Positions 11,707-24,297 are shown, counted from the stretch's first letter. The stretch: DNA of 64,000 nt from Pilasporangium apinafurcum (GCA_001600495.1 BCKE01000018.1:406339-470338); one strand, 5' to 3'. The notes: generated from the letters alone by a model not told the origin. Translations and numbers: made by a program.

Positions 11707-13077
11707 ATGATATCGTGGCAGGACGATGAGCAGGCGTGTGCGCTGTCTTATGCGATACTTTTCGCAGAGGAGCAATCGCAGAGCAAATACCGTAGCAATC
11801 TTGTCGCGCAAGTAGATGTGCCTAGTGAGTACGTCGAACCATTAGTCCGACGTGCATTTGCACGGAATCCTGCTTTTTACACAGTTGTCACACCAGAAGA
11901 GACCCATAATGGGAGTATTGTGCCAGATTTGATTGTAAGTGAGAAGAAATATTTATGCTATCGATGCTGTATTGTACTAATCTCTTGGTTGCTCATGTGA
12001 CAGTGGGACGAATACGAAAACCTTGACTGGAAAAGTATCCTTCGAGGCAAAGTCATCGCAAACTCATACTGTGTGCGCAAGGGATTATCACGTAAGGCAC
12101 AACTCTCGATCTACCTCTCCAAGTATATCAAGAAGCATCCAGACTGCTATTTAAGTCGAGCATTGCCAAGAACGGTGGTTGTGGATACGTGGGATGCCTA
12201 TGATGACAGCATGGCTCAGTTTGGCATTTCCTTTCGTCAACGCCTGGACTCGTGTCTGTGGGAAGTGCGCCAGGTGCTCGAGAATGAAAATAAGACATGG
12301 ATCATGAAACCCAGCGCCACGAATAAGGGAGCAGAAGTGAACGTTGTCAAGTCCTTCCCGAAGCTCCGCAGCATCATCAATGAATGGACTGATATACGAG
12401 AATGGGTCGTTCAAGAATATATCCAGCGTCCGCTACTTCTTCGAGGGCGCAAGTTCCATATTCGAGTATATGTATTGGCGCTGGGATGTCTCAAGATCTT
12501 TGTCTATCAGCATTGCCTATTACTATGCGCATTGGAGCCGTACAACGAAGGAGACACAGATAACAACTATTCGCACATTACCAACACTTTCCAGCAACAA
12601 AGTCACCCAAACTTTGTGGAAAGCGAATGTGTGCTTCTGCTTGACGATATCGAGCAGATTCTAGCAGAACAGGGTATCTCGGATGGTGCAGCGAAGAAAG
12701 CTAAGATTCTCTCTGATATTGGCCGCATTACTGCCGAAACTTTTGATGCTTACAAGGGCGAGTTTTCGGTCTTCCAACCTCTTCCCAATTGCTTTGAACT
12801 GTACGGTGTGGATTTCATGGTGGACGAAAACTTTAATGTATGGCTGTTGGAGTTCAATCCTGGTCCCGATTTCAAACAAACTGGTGATCGCCTTCACTTT
12901 GTCATCCGTGATTTGATGGAAGATACATTAGCTCTGGCGACAAATCAGTTTTTCTTGAAAGACAAGGATGCAGCTGCTGATGAGGAGAAGAATGTGCTGG
13001 GAGCATTCAAGAAGGTGTACGACCAAGAGTGGGGGTTTCGATCAAAGGAGCCAGCTTCTATGTCTTTTCATGATTAA
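11707..13077 (+). CDS. Tubulin-tyrosine ligase-like (TTLL) protein
   Basis: Predicted ATP-grasp ligase that adds tyrosine or other amino acids to tubulin tails. Two exons, 11707-11934 and 12004-13077, encode 433 aa. ATP-grasp features are visible in order: 'WIMKPSATNKGAEV' (nucleotide-binding Lys), 'WVVQEYIQRPLLLRGRKFHIRVYVL', 'LPNCFELYGVDFMVDENFNVWLLEFNPGPDF' in parts (metal-binding Glu/Asn near 'LLEFNPGP'), and a preceding 'SHITNTFQQQ' (usually 'HLTN'). The C-terminal 60 residues are charged and unassigned. The short N-terminal exon and compact length fit TTL/TTLL12-like members better than long polyglutamylases, but substrate and added residue are not decided. Transcribed divergently from the myosin. 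Confidence 0.85.
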
Positions 13078-13151
13078 ATCGCGCCGACAGAACTTAACAA
13101 CATACTATAGATGACAATACTAGACCAACAATTTGTGGCTCATTCTTTTAT

Positions 13152-16100
13152 TCAAAAATACTTCGATCGATTTTCACCTTCCCGGAGATAGGAACTTGTC
13201 GCAGATGACAGGAAGCTCATACCCTTCGCTGCTGATGAGGAGAGAAGATTTGTTCCTGTTGCTGCAGCTGACAGAAGGTTTGATCCTGTGGAGCTGGAAA
13301 GTAGATTTTGAAGCTTCAGTGTAGACGATAGCGACGTGGAGCCTCCGTCAACGACTTGTTCTGGAAACAAATCTTGAACATTGCTAGAACTTCGACTCAA
13401 CTTTCCTGACTGACTGTCGGTGTCACTTGATCTAGATATTTGGGAAGAACTTCGCTGGAGTCGTCGACGAGTCGACGGTACCGGGAGTAAAGAAAAGCGA
13501 GCCACTGGCTCAATAATTCGAACGATCGGACGCGTATCTTGAGCACTGATCGTAATTTCTTTGCCATCTATGCAGAATCCATCAAATATCAGTAAAGTAC
13601 CCAATCAATCATGAAATAACACTGAGAAACATACTGATTTCGTTGATATCGTTTGACTCAGATAATGACGATAACAGCAATCGACTTTTTCGAAACTGAA
13701 CAACCACATTTTCGATGAGCTGCGGCCCATAAATCTCCCAATCCACCGGATCAATGTAGTCCTTCATTCGCTCAAATAGTTGTATCAGCTTCAAAAGCCC
13801 AGGAGAGCATTCTTCGGGATTCAATTCATCACCCCATCCAAAACGAATAAAGTCGGAAAATCCCAGTGTTGCTCGAACAAAATACATATCAAACAGAAAC
13901 TGTAGGATGCAGCATTCACCAAAGTTGATCACTTTTTGCGTACACTTTTCCTTCGCATGATGAAGTAAGGAGACAGCTTCGTTGTACACTCTCACGCTAA
14001 CGATTGTTAGTTGATCAACCAGAACGTCACGAATCGTTCCATGCATTAACGCGATGTGATGTTCACCGGCACCAATCGAACTTCGTACCAGTAGATTTGC
14101 TTCATCTAAACTGTAGCAACATGAGAACAGGAAACTTGATACTGTAGGTGTTTCACACCACGGAAGCCACACTTTTTCCTCGCCCATTGCCAATTCTGTC
14201 TCTGATGTCGAGTCATCTGCGTCGTCACTGCCCAGAACCTCGTCCGAAATAATTTGCTCCACCCACCCTTCGTGAGTCGCCAACCATTCCTACAACAAAG
14301 CCGACGTTTAGACTATGATCTAGAGCATCATGATAAAAATATGTAAGATACCTCGTTTGAAACTTCGTATTGCTCCATTTGTAAAAGCTCCCTTAGTGGA
14401 GCTATTTTTTTGTGAAGCAATATTTTTGCCCATGACTCGCAGTAAGATTTGGAAAGGGCCTGTACGACATCGACAAAAATTTGCGGGTAGGATACTTCGT
14501 GTGTTACTGCATATAGCAAGTAGAACGAGTGGAAACCAAGTGTTTCCGCATGTTTCAACTCTTCATCGATGAAGCTGGATTGTCGTTGTCTACTTTCTGG
14601 ATGAATATCCTGCATGTTGGATTGGTTAATATAATAAATAAAGAAACAGTCCCAGAAGTTCAACTCACCTGTAGTAGTTGGTGCACAGACTTTGTGCTCA
14701 AACGATTTTTCTGCGCATATTTTTCAAACGCTATTTGGATGGAATTTGTTGCTCGGTCGTTGTGCTTTATTGTCAAAGACGCTTCACTTCCTGGAAATAA
14801 TTTGTTCACTCGAGATGAAAATCCTGCGACAACTCCGGCTAGCATATTGGACACATTTAGAAACAGAATTGGATCGTCTGTCTGTACATTGCCTGTAGCG
14901 CTGTCGACATCTGGTAGATCACTGGTATAGAGAGGGTAATCTTCCTCCAAAAACACAATTAACTTGAACAGTGTACGCATGAACTCTTCAGTAAGGACGG
15001 TTTGCAACTCGCTAGAGTTCAAATTCGCTGTCTTCATGTGGATCGTCTCAAAATGTTCATAAAAGTTGATGTGGCTGAGTTGAAATTGAAATCGTTTCGT
15101 TGCGGCGTTGATGTCCCCCAGAATCGAGCGAATTTGGCGCTTGATAGCCTCCAGAGCCTCAATAAATGAATTCTGTACCAAATCTCGTGTTCTCTTCCTA
15201 AAAGCTTCGGCAAAGAGAATCGCGAATGCCGAGTCAAATTGTGGAACACAGTCGTCTCCAGCACCGCGTTGTGATGCCATATTGCTTTTTGATATACAAG
15301 TTCCCCATAGTCTCACATGTGAGCACCCGCCTGATTTTTTGTCCGCGTTACATAGTTTTGATTGCACTTGAGCCAGTTTAGAAATGGAGTTGATACGCGC
15401 GATAATTGGTGTTACTTGCTTGTTGATCTACAAATAGAGCAGATCCAAGAAAGGTCAGTGAATTCCAACAAGAACCAGGCTGCTCTCAAATCACAAAAGC
15501 AATTATCCAACCTTGCTCTGCTCGATTTGAAACCATTCTGCCAATCTTTTCTGCAGCCGTCCAGATGATACAAACTCATCCATATCGGCGTGTAGCTTTG
15601 GTGACATTTGGAACGCTGGTTTCATCAGGCTGTGCTCATTGTCCAGCGTGAGAAATATTTCCTCAGATTGAACAAATGTAAGTACAATGGTCCGTAGAAA
15701 CACTGTTAAACGATGCTGTTGCTTGGCAAGACTGGTTTGACTTTCATCTTCATCCGTTACATCGTGCGCATGCATCCACATCCAGTTGGAGCGAGATTTG
15801 AGGAAAGTGGTGAAAAGTGCATCCGCGTTTATGGATGTCTCATCCAGTACAGCGAGAGTACACAGATTCTGGGCGTAAAAGCGACTTTCTTTTCCACGAC
15901 AGGATAAGAATGTTTGCGCACAGGTTGGCATTCTCTGTTTGATAATTCGCATAACAGCATTATTCGTTACAACTAAGAAATGTGAGATACATAAAACTGA
16001 GGAGATATTCGTACCGATCGAAAGCTCTGAATATATGCCCATTGCGATGGAAGAAATGGGAATTTTGTAGTATAGACATCTTTGCATGCATCTAGCTCAT

Positions 16101-16750
16101 TGTGGATTTTTTCCGCTTGTTGAAACAATTGCAATGCTTGGAAGGATTCACCAATATCTAACAACTGCCACATTTTTTCTGGAATAGCGACGAGAAATGC
16201 GGCGTTTTCAATCAAGTTTGTACCAGTAGTTACGGGTAGGAAATTTCCATCTTCTCTTTGATCGGTAAGCTCATGTGTAGCGCTCGTGGACGTTGTTGAT
16301 TCCATCAGCGTTTTCGCAACAAGTGCCTCAATACGTTTCCAATTGTCGGGCATCTCCTTCAGGGACACTTCTAAACGCAAGGCAGCCGAATGCATGTTTA
16401 CAATTTTATCAGCCGATTCGATTAAATCGCGGTAGCGAACACCGATCATTGTTTGCATCTCTTTCGTTTTGTTTTCCTTTTCCTTCCTACACACAATCAA
16501 TAGCATATCCATGTCAACGATCAAACAATCTTCGTCTTGCCAGCAATCTACCCGCATTCCGATTCAATTGAAGCATAGCCCAATACACTGATATTGCATA
16601 CCTTGTCCTCTCAAGCAAGACTTTTGCGTCGGCCACGGATAGCCGTCGTAAGAAGTCTGCCTCATCTTTCCGCCCTGCATCCCCTGTGCTTGGCATTGTG
16701 ATGATCACTTTGTACATATTTTCCCCCACAAACTCGGGAGTGAATGTCAT
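13152..16750 (-). CDS. COG1: Conserved oligomeric Golgi complex subunit 1
   Basis: Lobe-A subunit of the COG tether, which captures retrograde vesicles at the Golgi. Seven exons on the minus strand: 16750-16602, 16486-16015, 15934-15512, 15427-14669, 14609-14352, 14289-13635 and 13567-13152; total about 1043 aa (animal COG1 is about 980). The diagnostic N-terminal block spans the first intron: 'LLERTRKEKENKTKEMQ' then 'GVRYRDLIESADKIVNM', matching the COG1/Vps51 signature of a basic helix followed by (V/I)GxRYRDLIxAAD. The rest is helical and weakly conserved, ending in a Ser-rich tail with repeated 'LLSS' blocks. The seven-exon phasing closes without a stop. COG2 also lies in this window at 40523-43403. 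The start codon is 82 bp from that of the divergent SANT gene. Confidence 0.85.
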
Positions 16751-16832
16751 ACTGACTTAATACCGGTATTGATACGGTATTTTGTCTTCAGAAATCGAGC
16801 GGAAGTGGAAACATATCACAAGAAGTTCCGCA

Positions 16833-18611
16833 ATGGACAAAGTCAACGAATCCATCCAGCAGCCTCATGACACCGTCGTGGATTCTGCGAAAGAGGTAGT
16901 AAAGAGTGAAGAAGAAGGAGAGGAAGAAGAAGAAGAAGAAGAAGAAGACGATGAAGACGATGAAGAATCGTGTTCTCAGTCCAGCACGAGTTTGTACGGT
17001 GTACTTATGCGAGGAGATCGAAAGAGAGAGGCCACGGTACGTGCACAAATAGATTCTGAAAGCGTCAATATTGATGGTAGTGTATTCGTCCTTATTAAGT
17101 TCTCACTTGTGTATGTGTTCGTCCCATAGCGTTCCTTTTGGGAGGACAGTAGTGATGAGTCAGATGGACAAACAGACCCTAAAGCTTCATTGACGCTCTC
17201 ATTGAAATTGCCGGAACCAGACAAGCCAGCAGACACAAACAGTGTGTATACTAGCAACAATACCTCTTCTACTCTCACCAATAATACTAATAGTACTCTA
17301 ATTGCGAAATGACAGTCAAATTTTGGGATCTGCGGCGGTATCTACGAGCAGCGCGGTTATTGTATGAGATTCAGCATCAGATGAAGCGACCGTCTGCAAT
17401 ATTACGGATGAAGCCCAATTACGTAAGAATGGAAGCTCGTGCAACTTTCAATAATTTAACATATAACCACTGATCGCAGCGATGTGCTTTGATGATGCCT
17501 ACAGTTTGGGTTTAAGAATGGATCGACATTTGATGCATTAGCTGCACTCGTCTCGCCACTCCGATCACGTCAAACACTCGGTGCGCAAATATGCCTGTGC
17601 AATCAAGTTGCATGATGCTGTAGTGGCTGACCTTATGGTGTCGATAATTCTCCAGATGACTGGTCAGCTCGAGAAATCAGTACTTTTGAAGAAGCCTTTG
17701 AGCGCTTTGGAAAGAACTTCCATGCAATTTCTAGCGAGGTGAGGCCAGTTAAATTGCCTAGAGAGTATTTCGATTACAGTTCTCAACTTATGACATTTTA
17801 TCTAGCTTCCACACAAGACCGTAAAAGATACGATCGGGTTTTATTATATTTGGAAAAAGCATGGATCATGTTCAAGGACAAGATATACAGACGATTTTGG
17901 CAGTCCGACCGATGATTTTCTGCCAGAACCAGAACCAGATGTGTCAAGTGCAACACTCAAGAAGGTCGACTTACTTCGAAGTACGTATGAATGTTAACGA
18001 GGGAAATCATGCATGCTGGAAACGAGATAAAATACTGATTGTTCAATACTGTATAGAGCGGCAAGCGCGTATGAGAGATTATTTTGAGGCTGCGCGAAAT
18101 TTATACAGCCCCAAAGTCGCATCACACAATGAATTCAAGCGAATAAAACTTTCCGATTTTGGATTACAAAGGGTTACATCTTTTCAGCCAGCCATTTCAA
18201 ACAATTCTCCGCTGCGATCACCGGCAGTCATAGGTGGGTATTATATGGACTAGATGAGAGGAATTCGTCGCTGTCAATTAACCTGATTTGTGCTGATCTT
18301 GTAGATTCCTGGACCCCCTTTGAAATTCGCGTGTTTGAAGTCAGCATGGAATGCTTTGGAAAGGAATTCCATCGAATTGCGAATGCGGTACGTGCAACTT
18401 CTAACTGAGGACGATATGAACCTTGTGCTGATTTATAGTCATGTCGATTCGATCAAAGGTTGGGACGAAAACTTGCCGTGATGTGATTGCATTTTATTAT
18501 ATTTGGAAAATGGATTCACATTATCAAGTAGTTAAGAATCGATGGAAGAAAAATGATCCCCGAAGCACTCAGAAACCTGTAGAAACTGCTGTAGGCACAT
18601 CAATCGGTTAG
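16833..18611 (+). CDS. Two-SANT-domain chromatin protein (MIER/RCOR-like)
   Basis: Predicted subunit of a histone-deacetylase-type co-repressor. Nine small exons were inferred: 16833-17036, 17130-17241, 17316-17422, 17505-17580, 17656-17738, 17806-17980, 18057-18233, 18305-18387 and 18459-18611, giving 389 aa. Exon 1 has a long Glu/Asp run. Exons 5-6 join to a SANT domain ('DDWSAREISTFEEAFERFGKNFHAI', 'KTVKDTIGFYYIWKKHG' in parts), and exons 8-9 to a second ('WTPFEIRVFEVSMECFGKEF', 'TCRDVIAFYYIWK'). The 'FYYIWK' helix is the hallmark of MIER, RCOR and MTA SANT domains, which bind HDAC1/2. An ELM2 motif usually precedes SANT; I could not recognise one. The joins between exons 2 and 5 are the least certain: donor 17242 is weak but is the only one that keeps the frame. 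Confidence 0.72.
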
Positions 18612-18701
18612 AGTAGTAGTATTCATGTTTATAGATCAATAAAGCATTGTTGCTTTCATCATTTTCTTAGCGGCTGCTTCATCGCATGCACTCCCCAGGA
18701 A

Positions 18702-20645
18702 TTACTCAATGTCAATCACTTCTGGTTCCGCAATCAAACCTTCCTCAGGGTAGTTTTGAAGCTTTTTGCATGCAGCACACACCCAAGATGCCGGTGGTAA
18801 TTCTTTCATGCCAATGCAGTAGTTGTGGAACAATCTATTGCAGAGATCGCACAGCATCAATTTACCCTCATTCTCCGCAAGGGAACAAACTTCGCAGGAT
18901 TCATTATCCATCAAGTGCGAGCGAGAATTGTAGAGCGCGGGTTGCGCCGCGTCTGGCTCATATTTACGAAGCAGTTTCTTCTCCAGCAATTTGATGTTGC
19001 GATACGTCTGGAAGCCATGAAGCGCGTGACCGATGTTCTTCAGATCGAGTTTTTGATTCATGAAAAAAGGGAATTTCACTTGAAGAGCCTTAAAACCTTG
19101 AATTTGACGCTGCTGCAAGAGGCGAGCAAGGGCGATATACTCAGAAGGACGAGCACGGTTTTTGCCAAAGATCTGCACCAAACTCTTCTTTGCATCTGCT
19201 GTTAGCCATACAAACTCGTCTTCGACGACGTCTTCGCCTAGCATATTTAAACCAATCAGGTCACACACCACTTGCCAACATGTGAAAGATCCGAGTGCGT
19301 TGCCATTGAACTTCCGCAACACCTCAAAAATTTCTTGTATGTTAGTGCATCTTTTGACCTGAAACGTATAAAGATCAATGTTCTCCAAGAAATCATGAAG
19401 AGTTTGGAGGTAGACTTCCAGGCTCAGGTCTCGGTTGCCAGCCAAGAAATCATACTTGCTGTTGCGCTTTGCTATAGACTGCAAGGTCTTCTTGAACGCT
19501 GGAAACTCATCAGAGTTTGGAATACCCTTGGCCTTATCGAAAGTATCTAGTTTGTTACAGAATCGAAAAACTACAGCCATCCACAAAACCTCGCGCGAGC
19601 TCAGTGATCCATGGTGCGAATGCTGCCATCTACAATTTAAGATCATTAATACAGGTCCCATAGTTGTCAATGGCAGTGTAAGTCTCCATACCGCAATACA
19701 TGTTTCCGCAGATAGGCTGTACTACGATCCAGCTCACGATAAATATTGCATGTTGCTGGAGAAGCAAAGGCAAATATAGGCATAAGTACAAAAGAACAGG
19801 ACCAAAGCATTGTCTCAGCTGCACGACATACCAAACTTGATCAAACACGGGTCCACTCTTGGCTCGTTGTTCGTGATCGAGTAGCTATTTACATAGAGTG
19901 CCAGTCATTAGAAAAGATCTCAGTTGTGCATTTCTAACCACCCATTCAAGCCATCAAACCTGTGCCACATGCCATGCCGTTGATAAACGAAATCGTAGAA
20001 CGTTAATGCACCAAGCCACCAACTTCTGTAGCCGTCGCTTTCCAGCAAGTGGTCGTCCAGAAAGCTCAGTGACACCCGGCGACGCTTACCCGACCCGCTA
20101 TCATGCGTATTGTCCAGCTCCTCTCGCTTTGCTTTCTTGGACGAGGAGCGCTCTATTGATGCAGAAGATGTCGGGTTTTCGCCGCCTTTTACGCGTAATC
20201 CTTTTTGTTTCAGATATTTTGATTCGCAATCCATACTGCACACTGGCACCGAAGGTACATCCTTGACCGTGTCGGTTGAGATGTACTCTGGGTTTGGCGC
20301 ATGACACACAAAGCATCGATACGGATCAGCAGCCAACGCTGTGGCAACCATTTTGGCAGGTTCAGACTTTGACGTCGGACGCAATCCTTTCTTATCCAAA
20401 TACTTTGCTTCGCAATCCGTAGAGCACACAGGCACAGGCGGGGCTTTCTTGACTGTATTGGTGGACATGTATTCCGGATTCGGCATACGGCAGATGTAGC
20501 ACTCAGTCTCCACAAAATCTCGATCCACGACTGAGCTGGCATCTCCATCCTCATTATCAGTATTGTCTGTGCTCGGAGCCTCGCTCTTAAGCACAGTACC
20601 GTTGAACCATTTGCTCAGTTCAAAATCTTCACCGAAATTCGCCAT
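18702..20645 (-). CDS. PHD-finger protein with 5-hmdU DNA kinase-type helical domain
   Basis: Exons 20645-19960, 19884-19832, 19755-19692 and 19629-18702 encode about 576 aa. The N-terminus has two near-identical treble-clef-like zinc modules about 80 residues apart ('CYICRMPNPEY...VCSTDCEAKYL' and 'CFVCHAPNPEY...VCSMDCESKYL'). The middle, assembled across three introns, reads 'FYDFVYQRHGMWHS', 'VDPCLIKFATCNIYRELDRST' and 'VVFRFCNKLDTFDKA'. The FxxCNIYRELDRxT signature is that of the helical domain in 5-hydroxymethyluracil DNA kinases / alpha-glutamyl-putrescinyl-thymine pyrophosphorylase relatives (known from phage base-hypermodification systems, with chromatin-associated eukaryotic members). 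A C-terminal PHD finger follows ('CEVCSLAENEGKLMLCDLC', H-x2-C, 'CAACKK'), expected to read histone tails. Enzyme activity is not shown. The match is from memory of the motif and should be tested by profile search. Confidence 0.68.
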
Positions 20646-21067
20646 CGTCACTCTTGTTCCTGTGCTTCAGAATGATACCCTGCCAAAATGAAAATGGCGC
20701 CTAAAAGGTCAGTAGCTACTCGTTTAAGTACGAATCGTACTTAGTTTAGCGAAATAGAGTAAGTGAGCAACCAACACCAGAAAATTATGTTGACGACGCT
20801 GCAACCGATCTTTGATGTTAGCTTTTCAACGGTTATAATAAAAATGCAATAATAGAAATGACGCTATCCTTGTTGCAATTCTGTCCTTTTCATGATTTCT
20901 AGCCGCTCCTCTTGCTTGTTTTCTCGCTTTTGTTCGTCTTTGTCACGTCCGTCAGCAAAGAGTAGTCACTTTGCATCCGCCTAGGACAAAAAGCTGCTTG
21001 TTCTCCTACTATTACCTTATGCATATGCATCAGTCGCACACGCGCCCATCTTCGGTCTTACATAGAC
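20646..21067. other. Intergenic, upstream of PHD gene and downstream of transaldolase
   Basis: A 422-bp interval with no supported gene. It should hold the PHD gene promoter near 20650-20900 and the transaldolase 3' UTR near 21000-21067. No RNA gene is recognised. Confidence 0.4.
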
Positions 21068-22072
21068 CTAGTTGTTCAACTTGGCTTTCAAGATGCTTTC
21101 AAGCTTCACAATATCAGCGCTGAAACCACGGATACCTTCAGCAAGCTTTTCAGTGGCCATTGCGTCTTCGTTCATGCTCAGACGGAAGTTTTTCTCGTCG
21201 AAGGAAACCTTTTCACCATTGTAGTTCGCTGCCGAGGTCACTTCATCCAATTTGCGCTCGATCTTTTCAGTGCTCTTGGTGAGTTCATCCAAAAGCTGAG
21301 GAGAAATGGTCAGACGATCACAGCCCGCCAATTCAATGATCTCACCAACGTTACGGAAACTGGCACCCATGACGATCGTCTTGTAGCCATACTTCTTATA
21401 GTACTGGTAGATCTTGGTCACAGAAATCACACCAGGGTCTTCGTTGGAAGCATAGCTGCTCTTGCCAGTCTTGGCCTTGTGCCAATCCAGAATGCGACCA
21501 ACGAAAGGCGAGATCAAAGTAGCGTTAGCTTCAGCACAGCCGACAGCTTGGGCAAAGCCGAAGAGAAGAGTCATGTTGCACGAAATTCCTTCCTTTTGCA
21601 GTTGCTTACAGGCCTGAATACCTTCCCAGGTACTGGCAATCTTAATCAAGATGCGGTCCTTGCTGATACCAGCCTTTTCGTACATTTCGATAATGCGGTG
21701 AGCGCGTTCAATCGTAGCTTCAGTATCGAAACTCAAGCGAGCATCAACTTCGGTTGACACGTAGCCAGGCACGATCTTCAGGATTTCAAGGCCAAAGTTG
21801 ACAGAAAGCTTGTCAATAACATAGCCCAAACGATCCTTTTCGGAGATATCGGCAGGAAGTTGCTTGCCATAGGCAACAGCGTCGTCGACGAGGCGCGCGT
21901 ATTGTTCCATCGACGCAGCCTTGAAGAGCAACGACGGGTTGGTCGTGGCATCTTGTGGCTTGTACTTGGCAATGGAGTCAAAATCACCCGTGTCTGCGAC
22001 GACGGTGGTGAATTGCTTCAATTGGTCCAACTGGGTGGCCTCACGAATTTTCTTGTTTGGAGAGTCGCTCAT
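21068..22072 (-). CDS. TAL1: Transaldolase
   Basis: Transfers dihydroxyacetone between sugar phosphates in the non-oxidative pentose phosphate pathway; cytosolic. Single exon, 334 aa, the normal length of class I transaldolases. Diagnostic motifs: 'DATTNPSLL' near the N-terminus, '[15 protein letters not shown]' with the Schiff-base Lys, '[21 protein letters not shown]', '[11 protein letters not shown]', '[12 protein letters not shown]' and '[17 protein letters not shown]'. The Asp/Glu/Lys catalytic set appears intact. The frame stays open 33 codons further upstream, but without an ATG and without homology. ATG 22072 ('[19 protein letters not shown]') matches where homologues begin. Confidence 0.96.
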   Translation of the reverse strand: MSDSPNKKIREATQLDQLKQFTTVVADTGDFDSIAKYKPQDATTNPSLLFKAASMEQYARLVDDAVAYGKQLPADISEKDRLGYVIDKLSVNFGLEILKIVPGYVSTEVDARLSFDTEATIERAHRIIEMYEKAGISKDRILIKIASTWEGIQACKQLQKEGISCNMTLLFGFAQAVGCAEANATLISPFVGRILDWHKAKTGKSSYASNEDPGVISVTKIYQYYKKYGYKTIVMGASFRNVGEIIELAGCDRLTISPQLLDELTKSTEKIERKLDEVTSAANYNGEKVSFDEKNFRLSMNEDAMATEKLAEGIRGFSADIVKLESILKAKLNN

Positions 22073-22559
22073 CTTGAAGTGTGTGGGAGAGAAGTGTGGT
22101 GGTGGTGCTTGGAATGTACGAAGTTTGCGGTAGCCGGCAGATTCGAAAATGAATCGACTTGGACTAACCACTTCTGTCGAGCAACACGGATCTCAAGATA
22201 GATAGTAAGGTGCGACAAGTACGTGTGTGTGTGGCAAACGAAAACCCATTTTCGAAGAATTTCGATCAGAAACCCGTTACTGTTCACTCGCTCGGTGCAC
22301 TTGAGATTGTATACTCATCGATACGGGTGGGTTTCAAAGTCACAAAAAACGGGTTTAGACCTGTCTATGCCGATTGCCCTAAAACGTCACAAACAGCGAT
22401 GAAGGGGGGTAGGGGATTGTGTTATCCCTCCATGATTTTCAAATTCGGTATCCAACGGACATGGAAAAGGGAAAGCGAAAAAGGGAAGCCACGCGCTCAA
22501 AGAGAAACAAAAGCAATCGGTAATGATATTGTTGTTCTCGTCTATTAACTCCATGCTCT
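22073..22559. other. Intergenic, upstream of transaldolase
   Basis: 487 bp between two minus-strand genes. It holds the transaldolase 5' region and the end of the carrier's 3' region. Open frames here lack any recognisable motif and I see no RNA gene. Confidence 0.4.
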
Positions 22560-23693
22560 CTATAGAATGGTAGCAAACGTCTCAGTCGCTTTTTCGTACA
22601 TCCCAAAGAAAACAAACCCGCCAATGCTGATCCACATCGTGCGTGGTCCCACGCCTGAGAACAAGCGCTTGATCCCTTCTTCCCTGTAGACGCGGGAAAA
22701 CGTATTGATCGTACCAGTGTACGCCACACCACTGGCATCTTTACCCAACATCAACCGGGTCTTGACCACGTCCAGTGGGGTCGTAATGGATGCAGCGACG
22801 CCGCCCGCAATGGATCCACAGATTGCACCTTGGAAAGAGCTGATTGGTGCACCTTGTTGCTTGGACCATTGGTACTACAGTTTACGGTGACAAAAGAAAG
22901 CATTAATGCACACGTACTTGTCAAAGACAATATTGAGTGCAAAAATGCCTGACCTTGAGACCCTCCCACAGTGGGAACTGGATGAATGAGAACGGAATCT
23001 CACGAGCAATCATGCTCCAGTATCCACGGTAAAAGCCAAAGACACCTTCGGTCGCGCGAATTCCAGTCACGGCTTGTTGAATGGATGTATACATGCCAGT
23101 TTGCATCCGTTGCTTCACAATTTCTGTTGGCGTACGCACAAGGCAGGCTGCCTACAAATAAGATGAAAGCAATTACAATATGAACAAGTGGTGCAAAATG
23201 ATGCACACTATATGATCGCTCTCTGACCATTTCACCGGATGCAGCGGCAGCCATGTGCGCAAGTGGAGAATGTTTCTTTTCGGGCAAGTAGTAGCCGATC
23301 ACTTTCTTGGATGTTTCATAAGTGCTGAAAAACAATGCGCCTGAGTAAATACATCACCACAACGCTCATCAGCTAATTGCAAACACGCAATACGTCTGCA
23401 TTATACGCACCACCAGGTGCAGATCCAGCAGCCGCAGCTGAAAGACCTGCATACACTCCACGAAAGCCACCAGCTTTGAAAAAACCCTCCGCCGATTGCA
23501 GTCGTGTCTTGATGGTATCTAATGGGAAGAGTGCAATGTCGACTGACGTCCCAGCGACTGCTCCTCCCTACAATGCGTGCTTAGCAACTCTTGGTGACTT
23601 GAATATACGCTTTCACAGTTTGCTTACCAGGAGAGCTGCAATGAATCCCTTGTTTTGCGCATCGAGAGCAACATCCGTGTCCGCCATGCTCAT
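22560..23693 (-). CDS. Mitochondrial S-adenosylmethionine carrier (SLC25A26/SAM5 type)
   Basis: Inner-membrane exchanger bringing S-adenosylmethionine into mitochondria. Exons 23693-23628, 23567-23411, 23340-23228, 23151-22954 and 22874-22560 encode 282 aa, the standard length for the SLC25 family. Three carrier repeats each carry the P-x-D/E-x-x-K/R signature: '[11 protein letters not shown]', '[12 protein letters not shown]' and '[11 protein letters not shown]'. SAM-carrier features include '[22 protein letters not shown]' in the first repeat, 'FFSTYE' and '[18 protein letters not shown]'. These resemble the SAM carrier more than other SLC25 members. No cleavable presequence is expected in this family. 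Introns are 60-80 nt. Confidence 0.88.
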
Positions 23694-24297
23694 TTACCCA
23701 CTTACTCCAGCCGTTGAGAGTGCACGTGCCTCCAACCTCTAGTCAAAGGGTAGCTCAAATACTAGCCCTCTGATGAGCCTAAAATTAGCAAATCTCAAAC
23801 GTAATTTTAGGGTTGCTTGCTTATAAAACAGGGTTTGGGTTACTACTACGTCATCATCATGCAACCAATCGATGATTTTTGACGCACATTGAACATGCGA
23901 GTCGACCGCTTACACTGAAATGAGCAATCGAACGTGAGGATCGTCATCGTCTTTGTAGTTTAGCGTTTGTTTTCTTTTCTTCTCTTTGCAGCATCACGAA
24001 TTAGACGAGGTACTCTTTGTTGCGGAAAAGCTGAATCTACTTAATCAAAATCCTATCAACTGGTGAAACAAAAGAAGACGAAAAATTCATTACACACTAA
24101 CACAATTTTATTATGGCTTACAACAAATCATCTACTGTCATTGTATCAATTTGTAAATGCCTTTTAACATATAATGTAAAATAATGCTTTACCAATTCAA
24201 AAATGAATTGTAGACTCATTGCTATCGCTGGTGCAGCCATTGGCAAGGTACTGCAGCGGTGTGGGAAAGCGAAGGTGATTGAAGCAGATCGTTAGCC
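23694..24297. promoter_or_regulatory. Divergent promoter region, SAM carrier / DRG2
   Basis: 604 bp between two divergent start codons. It is AT-rich around 24060-24200. No coding or RNA gene is supported, and specific elements cannot be assigned. Confidence 0.4.

Noticed and set aside
23340-23360. Alternative acceptor at the TTTTTCAG in the SAM carrier (exon 3)
   Set aside because: It shifts the frame away from 'FFSTYE'; the acceptor ending at 23341 restores the carrier repeat.
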